This document shows, piece by piece, positions 32,239-42,330 of a stretch of 64,000 nt of DNA; position 1 is the first letter of the stretch, and the number at the start of each line of letters is the position of its first letter. The DNA is from Aedes albopictus (lineage: Eukaryota > Arthropoda > Insecta > Diptera > Culicidae), in NCBI RefSeq assembly GCF_035046485.1, contig NC_085138.1, positions 362,827,238-362,891,237 of the forward strand, read 5' to 3'. The notes beneath the pieces were generated by a model. That model saw nothing but the letters and a program-made list of their open reading frames with translations. It was not told where the DNA came from and did no database searches. A program made the translations under genes and the position numbers.

Positions 32239-33741
32239 TCAATTTGTGTTTTGTGTATTGTGTAATGTTTTGTGTGTGTTAGGTAAAAATTTAAACAGCC
32301 ACGTGTACCCATTGCCCTGATCCTTGTTAAGTAGTTTTTTATTGTTTTGTTTGTAAATTTCTAAACTTTCTGCAACATCAAGTTTCCATGGGTTTGTAAT
32401 GTGCCGTAAGAGTTTAATATTTGAAGTATTCATAAAATGTCCTTCATTGAAAATATGTTCAGCAACTTTAGATTTAAAATGATGAATGAGTCCCTTGTCT
32501 GTGTCTTTGTGTGCTTTTGATACTTCCGTTATGTGTTCTTTGAATCGTGTGTTGAGTGTGCGTTTTGTTTGTCCTATGTATATTTTGTCACAGTGATTAC
32601 ATGTTACTTTGTAAACACCAGATTTTGTTAAGTTGTCCAACGGGTCTTTCGTAGATCCTAAGAGAGTTTGAAGTTGGTTAGCTTTGCTTGTGAAAACTAA
32701 TTCAAAACCAAACTTTCTGAGAATTGGTCGGAGTTTTTTGGTGTCATTGTTGTAGTTCACAGTTATCTGTTTAAGTGTAGGTTCTGTCCGTGTCAGTGTA
32801 GTCAAAGAACGTCTGTATTGTTGTTGTGTCTTTTTGTTGATGATCTGTTGTATTGTTTGTTTTGTGTAACCGTTCAACTGTGCTGTTTCGAAAATGTAAT
32901 TAAGTTCTTTCGTTTTTCCTGTTTCACTAAGTGGAAGTGTCTGCATTCGGTGTATCATGTGATTGAAGGATGCAATTTTGTGTTGATGTGAGTGATTTGA
33001 TGAATTTGGAATAGTGCGTTGAGTGTGTGTCGGTTTTCTGTAAATTTCGAAGGAAAGTGTTGATTCTTGTTTTACGATGAGTATGTCCAAAAATGGTAGT
33101 TGGTTGTTCTGTTCAATTTCACAAGTGAATTCGATGTTTTTGTGTGCATTATTGATATTGTTCAAGATTTCAGGTAAAAGATGTTTCTTAACAATGCTAA
33201 ACACGTCGTCAACGTATCTCCACCAGACTTCAGGAAGCTGTTTGTTGTTTTCTAAGCGTTTTTCCAAATTTGCCATAAAAATTTCACTTAAAAATGGAGA
33301 AAGTGGATTGCCCATGGGGGCACCGTTAAGTTGTTTGTAGGTTTCATTTCTGAACGAAAAATAATTTTCTTCCATACAAAGTTTGGTTAATTTGATGTAT
33401 GTACGAACTTTCTTAATCCAATCTGAATTTGAATCTTCATATTGGTTCAGAAGCCAATCTTCTAGTAGGTTAATGGCCTCTTTAACTGGAATGCTTGGAA
33501 ATAGTGATTTAACGTCGAATGAAACTAAAATTTCATCGTCGTTAACGGATAAATTCTGTACTAGTTCTGTGAATTGTTCGGAATTCTTGACAGATCTACT
33601 GTGGAATTTTTTAGGCATGTTTTGGAATTCTTGTACTAAATATTTGGCAATTTTGTGTGTAGGTGAACCAATGGCTGAAACAATCTCACGCATTTCATTT
33701 CCAGGTTTATGAACTTTGGGAAGTCCTTTTATTCTTGGCAA
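32239..33741 (-). CDS. PLE-1 left copy: RT plus GIY-YIG, N-terminally truncated
   Basis: A 500-codon open stretch identical in protein sequence to residues 185-684 of the right copy. It carries the catalytic YVDD motif and a C-terminal GIY-YIG domain. The listed start is a TTG. The frame in fact stays open upstream to the inversion junction at about 33,887, so no natural start codon exists and the protein is a truncated copy. It lacks the N-terminal part with the DKG motif. On the plus strand the same DNA gives spurious short open frames. Independent expression is unlikely unless the junction supplies a start. Confidence 0.85.
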   Translation of the reverse strand: MPRIKGLPKVHKPGNEMREIVSAIGSPTHKIAKYLVQEFQNMPKKFHSRSVKNSEQFTELVQNLSVNDDEILVSFDVKSLFPSIPVKEAINLLEDWLLNQYEDSNSDWIKKVRTYIKLTKLCMEENYFSFRNETYKQLNGAPMGNPLSPFLSEIFMANLEKRLENNKQLPEVWWRYVDDVFSIVKKHLLPEILNNINNAHKNIEFTCEIEQNNQLPFLDILIVKQESTLSFEIYRKPTHTQRTIPNSSNHSHQHKIASFNHMIHRMQTLPLSETGKTKELNYIFETAQLNGYTKQTIQQIINKKTQQQYRRSLTTLTRTEPTLKQITVNYNNDTKKLRPILRKFGFELVFTSKANQLQTLLGSTKDPLDNLTKSGVYKVTCNHCDKIYIGQTKRTLNTRFKEHITEVSKAHKDTDKGLIHHFKSKVAEHIFNEGHFMNTSNIKLLRHITNPWKLDVAESLEIYKQNNKKLLNKDQGNGYTWLFKFLPNTHKTLHNTQNTN

Positions 33742-33887
33742 TGAAGGGTTAGATTCTTTCAGGCTTTTAATGACGCTTCCTAAAACTGGTGTAGACTCTT
33801 TGAGAGTTTTGTCAACACGTCTTACTAATCCTGGAAGAGGATCAGTACGTTGTTTTCGGTAAGGTCCATTTTGAATATTGTTATTCA

Positions 33888-34338
33888 GAAAGAAAAAGGA
33901 AATTACTAGATAAAAAACTTAAAGCATTAAAGATGCAAAATCCGAAGTTTACATGTTCTTCTACACAACCACAAAACACAACACAAGAACTAACTGGGTT
34001 AGTGGTCAATCGCTCTTCTGAACAGTTTACGGAAGAACAGTTGACCCTTCTCAACAAAGGTCTTAACTACGCAGTACACTCTAAACCAGATTCAACACAA
34101 ACCATAATCGACATTGAAACAGCTATCAACACGAACAATTTACAGACACCACAGATTCAAGAAATCAGAACACAAACAGCTAACACTATTCAAAACACAC
34201 AACAAAACAAATTGAACAAAGAACACCTGAAAGAACAACGAATAATCAAAGAACTTAACCAGAAACCAGTTTTCTATCTGAAAGCTGACAAAGGAAACAA
34301 AACAGTAATCATGAACAAAGAGGACTATGATGAAATAA
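33888..34338 (+). other. Centre of PLE-1, present only in the right copy
   Basis: This 451-bp segment encodes the N-terminal part of the right copy's protein and has no partner in the left arm. The inversion junction lies at 33,887/33,888. The plus frame is open across the junction upstream of the ATG at 33,933, so the right copy is itself probably 5'-truncated. Confidence 0.75.
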
Positions 34339-35987
34339 TGAATAACAATATTCAAAATGGACCTTACCGAAAACAACGTACTGATCCTCTTCCAGGATTA
34401 GTAAGACGTGTTGACAAAACTCTCAAAGAGTCTACACCAGTTTTAGGAAGCGTCATTAAAAGCCTGAAAGAATCTAACCCTTCATTGCCAAGAATAAAAG
34501 GACTTCCCAAAGTTCATAAACCTGGAAATGAAATGCGTGAGATTGTTTCAGCCATTGGTTCACCTACACACAAAATTGCCAAATATTTAGTACAAGAATT
34601 CCAAAACATGCCTAAAAAATTCCACAGTAGATCTGTCAAGAATTCCGAACAATTCACAGAACTAGTACAGAATTTATCCGTTAACGACGATGAAATTTTA
34701 GTTTCATTCGACGTTAAATCACTATTTCCAAGCATTCCAGTTAAAGAGGCCATTAACCTACTAGAAGATTGGCTTCTGAACCAATATGAAGATTCAAATT
34801 CAGATTGGATTAAGAAAGTTCGTACATACATCAAATTAACCAAACTTTGTATGGAAGAAAATTATTTTTCGTTCAGAAATGAAACCTACAAACAACTTAA
34901 CGGTGCCCCCATGGGCAATCCACTTTCTCCATTTTTAAGTGAAATTTTTATGGCAAATTTGGAAAAACGCTTAGAAAACAACAAACAGCTTCCTGAAGTC
35001 TGGTGGAGATACGTTGACGACGTGTTTAGCATTGTTAAGAAACATCTTTTACCTGAAATCTTGAACAATATCAATAATGCACACAAAAACATCGAATTCA
35101 CTTGTGAAATTGAACAGAACAACCAACTACCATTTTTGGACATACTCATCGTAAAACAAGAATCAACACTTTCCTTCGAAATTTACAGAAAACCGACACA
35201 CACTCAACGCACTATTCCAAATTCATCAAATCACTCACATCAACACAAAATTGCATCCTTCAATCACATGATACACCGAATGCAGACACTTCCACTTAGT
35301 GAAACAGGAAAAACGAAAGAACTTAATTACATTTTCGAAACAGCACAGTTGAACGGTTACACAAAACAAACAATACAACAGATCATCAACAAAAAGACAC
35401 AACAACAATACAGACGTTCTTTGACTACACTGACACGGACAGAACCTACACTTAAACAGATAACTGTGAACTACAACAATGACACCAAAAAACTCCGACC
35501 AATTCTCAGAAAGTTTGGTTTTGAATTAGTTTTCACAAGCAAAGCTAACCAACTTCAAACTCTCTTAGGATCTACGAAAGACCCGTTGGACAACTTAACA
35601 AAATCTGGTGTTTACAAAGTAACATGTAATCACTGTGACAAAATATACATAGGACAAACAAAACGCACACTCAACACACGATTCAAAGAACACATAACGG
35701 AAGTATCAAAAGCACACAAAGACACAGACAAGGGACTCATTCATCATTTTAAATCTAAAGTTGCTGAACATATTTTCAATGAAGGACATTTTATGAATAC
35801 TTCAAATATTAAACTCTTACGGCACATTACAAACCCATGGAAACTTGATGTTGCAGAAAGTTTAGAAATTTACAAACAAAACAATAAAAAACTACTTAAC
35901 AAGGATCAGGGCAATGGGTACACGTGGCTGTTTAAATTTTTACCTAACACACACAAAACATTACACAATACACAAAACACAAATTGA
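33933..35987 (+). CDS. PLE-1 reverse transcriptase with GIY-YIG endonuclease
   Basis: An intact 684-codon frame. Penelope-type features in order: an N-terminal Gln/Asn-rich region, KADKGNKTVIM around residues 117-127, LPRIKGLPKVHKPG from 185, RT motif SFDVKSLFPSIPV with a catalytic Asp near 260, GAPMGNPLSPF at 324-334, the catalytic YVDD at 360-363, FLDI and a thumb region with YRKPTHT. At the C-terminus is a GIY-YIG nuclease (GVY near 559, YIG at 572-574, catalytic Arg near 583) with a CxxC pair in between. In this family the RT copies element RNA and the nuclease nicks the target. All visible catalytic motifs are present. The frame is open upstream of the ATG, so the true N-terminus may be missing. 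Confidence 0.93.
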   Translation: MQNPKFTCSSTQPQNTTQELTGLVVNRSSEQFTEEQLTLLNKGLNYAVHSKPDSTQTIIDIETAINTNNLQTPQIQEIRTQTANTIQNTQQNKLNKEHLKEQRIIKELNQKPVFYLKADKGNKTVIMNKEDYDEIMNNNIQNGPYRKQRTDPLPGLVRRVDKTLKESTPVLGSVIKSLKESNPSLPRIKGLPKVHKPGNEMREIVSAIGSPTHKIAKYLVQEFQNMPKKFHSRSVKNSEQFTELVQNLSVNDDEILVSFDVKSLFPSIPVKEAINLLEDWLLNQYEDSNSDWIKKVRTYIKLTKLCMEENYFSFRNETYKQLNGAPMGNPLSPFLSEIFMANLEKRLENNKQLPEVWWRYVDDVFSIVKKHLLPEILNNINNAHKNIEFTCEIEQNNQLPFLDILIVKQESTLSFEIYRKPTHTQRTIPNSSNHSHQHKIASFNHMIHRMQTLPLSETGKTKELNYIFETAQLNGYTKQTIQQIINKKTQQQYRRSLTTLTRTEPTLKQITVNYNNDTKKLRPILRKFGFELVFTSKANQLQTLLGSTKDPLDNLTKSGVYKVTCNHCDKIYIGQTKRTLNTRFKEHITEVSKAHKDTDKGLIHHFKSKVAEHIFNEGHFMNTSNIKLLRHITNPWKLDVAESLEIYKQNNKKLLNKDQGNGYTWLFKFLPNTHKTLHNTQNTN

Positions 35988-36249
35988 CTACCTACCAAAT
36001 CGGCAGGAAAAAAAATAACACAACAAACACCAATTGACTACCTACCAAATCGGTAGGAATTTTCCTAGCTTTAGGTATCTTATTGACACCCTGTTTTCTA
36101 ACAGGCAGATACACCCCCCTTTTTTACAAATATGTTCCTACAATTTTGTACCTACATTTTTATACCTACACTTTTACCCACACACGTACCTACACATACA
36201 CTCCTAGTATAAATACCATAACGAATGCGAGGTTTTCTTCAGTCGAGCA

Positions 36250-36304
36250 CTTGACACTGAAGAAGTCTGTAAGTCACAGACGAAATAGGCCTATCTGTCC
36301 GAAG
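36250..36304 (+). ncRNA. Hammerhead ribozyme, right arm of PLE-1
   Basis: CTGAAGA (36,257-36,263) is followed by stem II GTCTG/CAGAC (36,265-36,269 and 36,277-36,281) and GAAA (36,282-36,285). A palindromic stem III (ATAGGCCTAT) ends in TC, with cleavage predicted after 36,295. Stem I pairs GACA with TGTC and, after a bulge, CTT with AAG. All conserved core positions are present. The palindromic stem III implies a dimeric fold. Confidence 0.88.
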
Positions 36305-36438
36305 ATAAGCACAGTAGTAGAATTAAAAGGAATTTGCTCGTCCTTTCTAGTTTTTCTTTAAAAGAGTTATTCATTTTTTATTTTCTTTTGCAAAAGTAAA
36401 GTATTAGTGAAGTGTTTTTAAATTAAACTAGAGTCTGA

Positions 36439-36449
36439 CGTGTTGATTG
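36439..36449 (+). repeat. Right target-site duplication of PLE-1
   Basis: ACGTGTTGATT, identical to 31,741-31,751. Confidence 0.75.
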
Positions 36450-36532
36450 CCTGCTGAGTATTGCTTTTGCAGATTTTCCTTCTGAAATTCTCACTACTTG
36501 ACTCAGACAATCAATGTGAACGTACTTACATA

Positions 36533-37755
36533 CCCATTAGGCTAAGGCCGGGGTGGCCTCTGCTGTACATAGTAGCCGTCTCTATTCTACTCGGTCCATG
36601 GCTGTGTGTCTCCAGTTCCGCACTCTGCGTAGGGTCCGCAGATCGTCCTCCACTTGGTCGACCCACCTAGCTCGCTGCGCTCCACGTCTTCAGGTACCAG
36701 TCGGATGACCCTCGAGAACCATTTTAGTCGGGCTGCTATCCGACATCCAGATGACGTGACCCGTCCACCGTTGCCTCCCGATTTTCACGGTGTGGACGAT
36801 GGTTGGTTCTCTCAGCAGCTGATGCAGCTCGTGGTTCATTCGCCTTCTCCAAGTCCCGTCTTCCATCTGCACTCCACCGTAGATGGTACGCAACACCTTC
36901 CGTTCGAAAGCTCCAAGGGCGCGATGGTCCTCTGCACGTAGGGTCCATGTTTCGTGCCCATAGAGGACGACCGGTCTAATCAGCATTTTGTAGATAGTTA
37001 ACTTCGTGTTACGACGAACTTTATTCGATCGTAGAGTTCTGCGGAGTCCAAAGTAAGTACGGTTTCCTGCCACAATGCGCTTCTGAATTTCTCTGCTGGT
37101 GTCATTGTCGGCGGTCACCAGTGAGCCCAAGTACACGAATTCTTCAACTGCCTCGATTTCATCACCGTCGATATAAATTCGGGGTGGCGGGCGCGCTGAT
37201 TCCTCCCTGGAGCCCTTTGCCATCATGTACTTTGTCTGACACATTAATGACTAATCCAATTTGCCTGGCTTCACTCTTTAGTCGGATGTACGTTTCCGCC
37301 ATCGTTTCAATTTTACGAACAATAATATCGAAACCAAGCAGCTGAATGGACTTCGTGAAAATCGTCCCACTCGTGTTTATCCCCGCTCTTCTTATTACAC
37401 CCTCCAAAGCAATGTTGAACAGCAAGCACGAAAGACCATCACCTTGCCGTAACCCTCTGCGAGATTCGAAGGGTCTCGAGATTGTCCCTGATACTCGAAC
37501 TACGCACATCACTCGATCCATCGTCGCCTTGATCAACCGTATCAGTTTATCCGGGAATCCGTATTCGTGCATAATCTGCCATAGCTGTTCTCGATCGATT
37601 GTATCATACGCCGATTTGAAATCGATGAACAAGTGATGTGTGGGCACGTTGTATTCGCGGCATTTCTGCAACACCTGGCGGATGGCGAACATCTGGTCCG
37701 TTGTAGCGCGTTCACACGTACTCCTAGATCTGTTAGCACGCCATCTTCGGTGCTT
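36533..37755 (-). mobile_element. 5'-truncated non-LTR retrotransposon (LINE)
   Basis: A minus-strand LINE remnant keeps the palm, thumb and C-terminal region of a reverse transcriptase. ATCAATGTGAACGTAC plus TACATA precedes its 3' end (36,510-36,532). The same sequence follows its 5' end, split by PLE-2 (37,756-37,767, continued at 44,477-44,487). This is read as a target duplication of about 22 bp. The clade is not certain. The protein resembles the RTE/jockey-like polyproteins often seen in mosquito genomes. Confidence 0.85.
36540..37692 (-). pseudogene. LINE reverse transcriptase pseudogene
   Basis: The upstream frame (37,692-37,162) shows HHLFIDFKSAYDTIDREQLW and GLRQGDGLSCLLFNIALE, which are RT motifs. 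The region that should carry the catalytic FADD or YADD reads GFDIIVRK instead, a short deletion that removes the aspartates. A frameshift near 37,235 moves the rest into another frame (37,244-36,690), with FVYLGSLVTADND, RPVVLYGHETWT and FERKVLRTIYGGV, typical of LINE C-termini. A further frame change and stops follow towards 36,540. It cannot encode an active polymerase. Confidence 0.88.
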
Positions 37756-37767
37756 ATCAATGTGAAC
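37755..37767 (+). repeat. Left target-site duplication of PLE-2 (13 bp)
   Basis: TATCAATGTGAAC, repeated exactly at 44,464-44,476. It coincides with the 5'-side duplication of the LINE, so PLE-2 landed in the LINE's own target repeat. Confidence 0.8.
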
Positions 37768-37816
37768 TTTTTTTTTTTTGTTGGTTTTGATTGGTTTTTC
37801 TCGGTGATACTGAACT

Positions 37817-37890
37817 GCAATTAAACGTCGTTTTTACGTTTCAACCTACTTTTTTATTTTTTTTTTGGTCATCTTCAGAAACTGTCATAC
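37817..37890 (-). ncRNA. Degenerate hammerhead-like motif, PLE-2 left arm
   Basis: The minus strand has CTGAAGA, then a long loop closed by GACC/GGTT, then GAAAC and an ACGT/ACGT stem III. Stem I pairs only AGTT with AATT and has a mismatch next to the core. The core is right but stem I is weak, so activity is doubtful. Confidence 0.4.
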
Positions 37891-38027
37891 AAATACAATA
37901 GAAAAGAACAAAAAAAAAACATTCACAAATTACAAACATTTCACAATTCATAAAATTGACAAATACACAACACTTACAAATCCGCCGCCCGTCCGTTTCC
38001 CAAGGCGGTACTTTTCATTCTAATTAA

Positions 38028-38885
38028 TTAGCCTACTTCTCTGTGTCGTCGTTCGGTTCGCTGTTGCTCGTCTTTCAGTTTATTAATTAAATTGTTGTAT
38101 GTGTTGGAGAATCCGTCTACGTCACGCTGCAAGTTTACCGTCGTGTCTTTCTTTACTTTTATGTGGATCACCTCGGCTGTTAGCCTACTCGCGTAGTTGT
38201 CGATTCTCTCCAGAATGCGAGTTCTGGAGAAGTCAAAATGATGACCGTTTTCGACCGCGTGTTGGGTGAGTCCCGTAGCTGATGCTTTGGTGCGTATTGA
38301 GTTTCGGTGTTGCGCAATGCGCTTGTCTAGAGTTTGTGACGTTTGTCCAATGTACTCTTTTTCCTCGCACGCCCCACAAGGAATTGAATATACCACGTTT
38401 GTTTGCTTCATTGGTGGTATGGCATCTTTGAGCTTGGTGAAAACCGTGTTTTTCACCTTATCACATGGCTTGAATGAAGCTGTGATTTCGTGCTGTTTCA
38501 GCGTTTTGCTCACCTTCTCACTGAGACCCGGGATGTATGGGATGGACACGTACTTTTTCGATTCCTCTTTTTTCTCTTCGTTCTCCATCGTGTTGTAGAG
38601 TAGATGGACTCGGTCTGTTAACGTACGTTTTATGAGATCCTCCGGGTAGTTGTTGTTGCGGAGAATCTTTTTTACCATTCCAATGCTTTCCTCCCTTCGA
38701 TCTGTGTCCGTGAGCTTGAGTGCCCGATCGATGAGTGCGATCATCGTGTTTACCTTGTGAGTATGCGGGCTCTCCGAGTGGTAGTCTAGATAGCGACCAT
38801 CTTTCTGCTTCGGGAACCACATTTTCCGAATCCTCTCACCACTTCGCGAGAGTGTGAGATCCAGGAACCGAAGTGCCTCATCCAT
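38028..38885 (-). CDS. PLE-2 left copy: C-terminal GIY-YIG fragment
   Basis: A 285-codon frame starting with ATG at 38,885, just outside the inverted arm. It begins in the RT thumb (LRFLDLTLSRSG, WFPKQKDGRYLDYH, SPHTHKVNTM) and ends with a GIY-YIG domain: VVYSIPCGACEEKEYIGQT near residues 164-182, then a KRIAQHR arginine. The RT catalytic core is absent. It differs clearly from PLE-1 and represents another Penelope-like lineage. By itself it could encode only a nuclease-like fragment, and there is no evidence that it is expressed. Confidence 0.8.
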   Translation of the reverse strand: MDEALRFLDLTLSRSGERIRKMWFPKQKDGRYLDYHSESPHTHKVNTMIALIDRALKLTDTDRREESIGMVKKILRNNNYPEDLIKRTLTDRVHLLYNTMENEEKKEESKKYVSIPYIPGLSEKVSKTLKQHEITASFKPCDKVKNTVFTKLKDAIPPMKQTNVVYSIPCGACEEKEYIGQTSQTLDKRIAQHRNSIRTKASATGLTQHAVENGHHFDFSRTRILERIDNYASRLTAEVIHIKVKKDTTVNLQRDVDGFSNTYNNLINKLKDEQQRTERRHREVG

Positions 38886-39980
38886 TTAGCGCATTTATGA
38901 GGTTCCAATGTACTATTTGTCACATTGGCGCCCAACTAAAAAACCTGTTGCTTTGTTGATCCATCTGGTTTCGGTTAGGTAAACTTAGAGTAGATCAGAT
39001 ATGAGTGTCCGCAACAGTAAAGATAGATGAAGATTAAATGCTTGGTTGATGGCAGTTCTTTGGCCGTTGGATAATGGCGTTAGATCATACCCTTTGCCAG
39101 GATTCGCTGGCGTTATTAGTTTTAAGTTAGCCTGGTGGCAATTAGTTTAAGGTTAGCCTGGTGGCAATTTAACTCGCGGAGTTATCTGGTAAGCGTTTGG
39201 CTTACGTATTTTAGTTAGTCTGGTGACACCAAATAAAATGATCATCGCTGCCATCAACCGACCACTTGAAAGGATGGTAAATAGGAGTGTTTTAGAATTT
39301 TTCAAGAATCGCGATTTCGATTCTTGAAAAATTCTTCCGCTGTTGCTGGTGTTGTGTTACGTTTGTAATATACTTGATACGTTGTAAAGTAGTTTTAAGC
39401 ATTTTCCATGAATTGGAGAATGCAATTCATAGAAAATTCTTCGATTGTTGCATGGAGTGTGTTACGTTTGTAAATAGTTGTGAACATTTTGTCAGTTAAT
39501 TTTCTGTTTTGTACTGTGATTTGTTCATTTGCCCCTAAATTTTAATGTGCATTTGTAGCGCTCCAAACATTTTAGGAGCGAACCAGCACAAAACACGCAA
39601 GCCGTCCCCTAACACGGACATCAAATTGTAGACGGTCTTGTGTTGTTGCCCAAATCAGGATGCCCCCTTAGGATTAGAAATTCCTAGACCAAAACAAGCT
39701 ATGTAAGCAAGTAACGCTGCAAACAAAAGGCAATCTGCCAGAAGAAATACGATTACAGGATTGACTGATGGACCAAGAACAAAACTGAAACCTCGTCATC
39801 CTGGGTTCGGACTTAGTTATCGATTTGGATAACTGGGCACAATTTATGTTATTTGTTGCATGTTTATGTTTTGTGCATTTGTAACGTTCCGTTTTGTTTT
39901 TCGTTTTTAGTTCCCAGACGTGGGGCCCGATACGGAAAATAAAATGTACATTCGTAAGGTTCCAATTTATTCGTTACATT
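38878..39980. mobile_element. Foreign centre of PLE-2, LTR-retrotransposon-like
   Basis: Just inside the left arm is CATTGGCGCCCAAC (38,923-38,936). Near the right arm is ACGTGGGGCCCGATACGG (39,917-39,934). These look like the two halves of a tRNA-Lys-type primer-binding site. They are separated by about 975 bp that begin AACTAAAAA and end TTTTTAGTT. An AGGTTCCAAT...ACATTGGC word occurs next to both arms. No open frame is present. A broken LTR element with an insertion is the best guess. Confidence 0.4.
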
Positions 39981-40830
39981 GGCACTTCGGTTCCTGGATC
40001 TCACACTCTCGCGAAGTGGTGAGAGGATTCGGAAAATGTGGTTCCCGAAGCAGAAAGATGGTCGCTATCTAGACTACCACTCGGAGAGCCCGCATACTCA
40101 CAAGGTAAACACGATGATCGCACTCATCGATCGGGCACTCAAGCTCACGGACACAGATCGAAGGGAGGAAAGCATTGGAATGGTAAAAAAGATTCTCCGC
40201 AACAACAACTACCCGGAGGATCTCATAAAACGTACGTTAACAGACCGAGTCCATCTACTCTACAACACGATGGAGAACGAAGAGAAAAAAGAGGAATCGA
40301 AAAAGTACGTGTCCATCCCATACATCCCGGGTCTCAGTGAGAAGGTGAGCAAAACGCTGAAACAGCACGAAATCACAGCTTCATTCAAGCCATGTGATAA
40401 GGTGAAAAACACGGTTTTCACCAAGCTCAAAGATGCCATACCACCAATGAAGCAAACAAACGTGGTATATTCAATTCCTTGTGGGGCGTGCGAGGAAAAA
40501 GAGTACATTGGACAAACGTCACAAACTCTAGACAAGCGCATTGCGCAACACCGAAACTCAATACGCACCAAAGCATCAGCTACGGGACTCACCCAACACG
40601 CGGTCGAAAACGGTCATCATTTTGACTTCTCCAGAACTCGCATTCTGGAGAGAATCGACAACTACGCGAGTAGGCTAACAGCCGAGGTGATCCACATAAA
40701 AGTAAAGAAAGACACGACGGTAAACTTGCAGCGTGACGTAGACGGATTCTCCAACACATACAACAATTTAATTAATAAACTGAAAGACGAGCAACAGCGA
40801 ACCGAACGACGACACAGAGAAGTAGGCTAA
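39979..40830 (+). CDS. PLE-2 right copy: C-terminal GIY-YIG fragment
   Basis: Protein identical to the left copy apart from the first residues. The listed start is TTG at the inversion junction, so no natural start is present. It contains the RT thumb and the GIY-YIG nuclease (VVY 162-164, YIG 176-178, Arg near 187) and ends at the same stop as the left copy. It lacks the polymerase core. The 3' region that should follow is interrupted at 40,942 by the HINE-like insertion. Confidence 0.8.
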   Translation: MALRFLDLTLSRSGERIRKMWFPKQKDGRYLDYHSESPHTHKVNTMIALIDRALKLTDTDRREESIGMVKKILRNNNYPEDLIKRTLTDRVHLLYNTMENEEKKEESKKYVSIPYIPGLSEKVSKTLKQHEITASFKPCDKVKNTVFTKLKDAIPPMKQTNVVYSIPCGACEEKEYIGQTSQTLDKRIAQHRNSIRTKASATGLTQHAVENGHHFDFSRTRILERIDNYASRLTAEVIHIKVKKDTTVNLQRDVDGFSNTYNNLINKLKDEQQRTERRHREVG

Positions 40831-41289
40831 TTAATTAGAATGAAAAGTACCGCCTTGGGAAACGGACGGGCGGCGGATTTGTAAGTGTTGTGTATTTGTC
40901 AATTTTATGAATTGTGAAATGTTTGTAATTTGTGAATGTTTTGCCTTTCTCGTACACTAAGTGTACTGGAAAGGCTATATGTTCACTCCAAAAATGACTT
41001 TTTGATAGAAGGCCCGGAGGGTCGAGTCACATATACCAATCAACTCAGCTCGACGAATTGAGGTGATGTCTGTGTGTGTGTATGTGTGTGTACAAAAAAA
41101 ACTCACATCACTTTTTGGCAGTAAACCTCAACCGATTTTAATGACCAACGGTTCATTCGACGCGGAATCTGGTCCCATTGTTTCCTATTGAAAATGGTTC
41201 GGATCGGTACAGCCGTTCCGGAGTTATGGCCATTTAGGTGTTCCGGATCGGTACCCCAGGAAGGGGCCAGATATGAAAACGCTACAAAC

Positions 41290-42330
41290 CCATTCATGCG
41301 ACACATCAAACCACGGCACTTTCGAAAACATGATGAACGGTAAACAGGAAAATAGTCTCGGGCCATATCTGAACCGGTAGTGTTCCGGAACCGGTTCCGG
41401 GTGACCCGCCGGAAGTGGCCAAATATGGAAGTGAACCAAACCCTTCATGCGATACATCAAACAGCGGATTTTTCGATAACCTGATAAACAGTAGGCAGGA
41501 AAACATTCTCAGACCATATCTGAACCGGTAGTATTCCGGAACCGGTTCTGGGTGTTCCGCCGGAAGTGGCTAAATATGAAAGTGAACCAAACCCATGCAT
41601 GCGATACATCAAACAGCGGCTTTTTCGATAGCCTGGTGAACAGTAGGCAGGAAAATATTCTCGGACCATATCTGAACCGGTAGTGTTCCGGAACCGGTTC
41701 CGGGTGATCCGCCGGATGTGGCCAAATATGAATGTGAACCAAAGCCATACATGCGACACATCAAACAGCGGATTTTTCGATAACCTGATAAACAGTAGGC
41801 AGGAAAACATTCTCAGACCATATCTAAACCGGTAGTATTCCGGAACTGGTTCTGGGTGTTCCGCCTGAACTGGCTAAATATGAAAGTGAACCAAACCCAT
41901 GCATGCGATACAACAAACAGCGGCTTTTTCGATAGCCTGATGAACAGTGGGCAGGGAAACATTCTCAGACCATATCTGAACCGGTAGTGTTACTGAACCG
42001 GTTCCAGATGTCACGCCGGAAGTAGCCAAGTATAAAAATTAACCAACCCCTTACATGCAGCGCATCAAATCGCAAGCTCTTCAGGCAACCTGATAAGCGG
42101 TTAATAAAAGAGAATAGTTTCAGATCATATTTGGATCAACCGATAGAGTTCCGGAACCGGTTCCGGGTGTCCCGCTGGAAGTGGTCAAATGTAGTAGATA
42201 TCAAAACACATGCCTGCGGCACATTAAACAGCGGCTTTTTAAATAACGTGATGAACGATTAGTCAGAAAATAGACCACAACGAAGATCTTTATAAAGGCT
42301 ACCTACAGTGTTCCAGGACCGATCTAAGGT
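41290..42330 (-). repeat. 152-bp tandem array in HINE-like copy 2
   Basis: CCGGTTCCGG or variants occur at 41,391, 41,542, 41,694, 41,846 and about 41,998. The spacings are 151-152 bp and the orientation is opposite to copy 1. The units towards 42,330 are more diverged. Open frames of 66-117 codons on the minus strand are shadows of the repeat. Confidence 0.92.

Larger units (their letters stand above)
31752..36438. mobile_element. PLE-1: Penelope-like element, head-to-head inverted pair
   Basis: The left arm (31,790-33,887, minus) and right arm (34,339-36,439, plus) are inverted copies of about 2.1 kb that appear almost identical. The 500 shared C-terminal residues are the same in both. The right copy extends 451 bp further 5' (33,888-34,338). 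The left copy has about 38 extra bp before the target duplication. Both copies point outwards, so their truncated 5' ends meet in the middle. Each carries reverse transcriptase, GIY-YIG nuclease and a 3' hammerhead ribozyme. Penelope-like elements are known for complex, partly inverted insertions. The 11-bp duplication argues for a single integration event. Confidence 0.92.

Noticed and set aside
33077..33340. 87-codon and 109-codon frames opposite the PLE-1 coding strand
   Set aside because: They appear identically on both arms as antisense shadows of the reverse transcriptase gene.
38266..38598. 110-codon frames opposite PLE-2
   Set aside because: Antisense shadows present in both arms of the pair.
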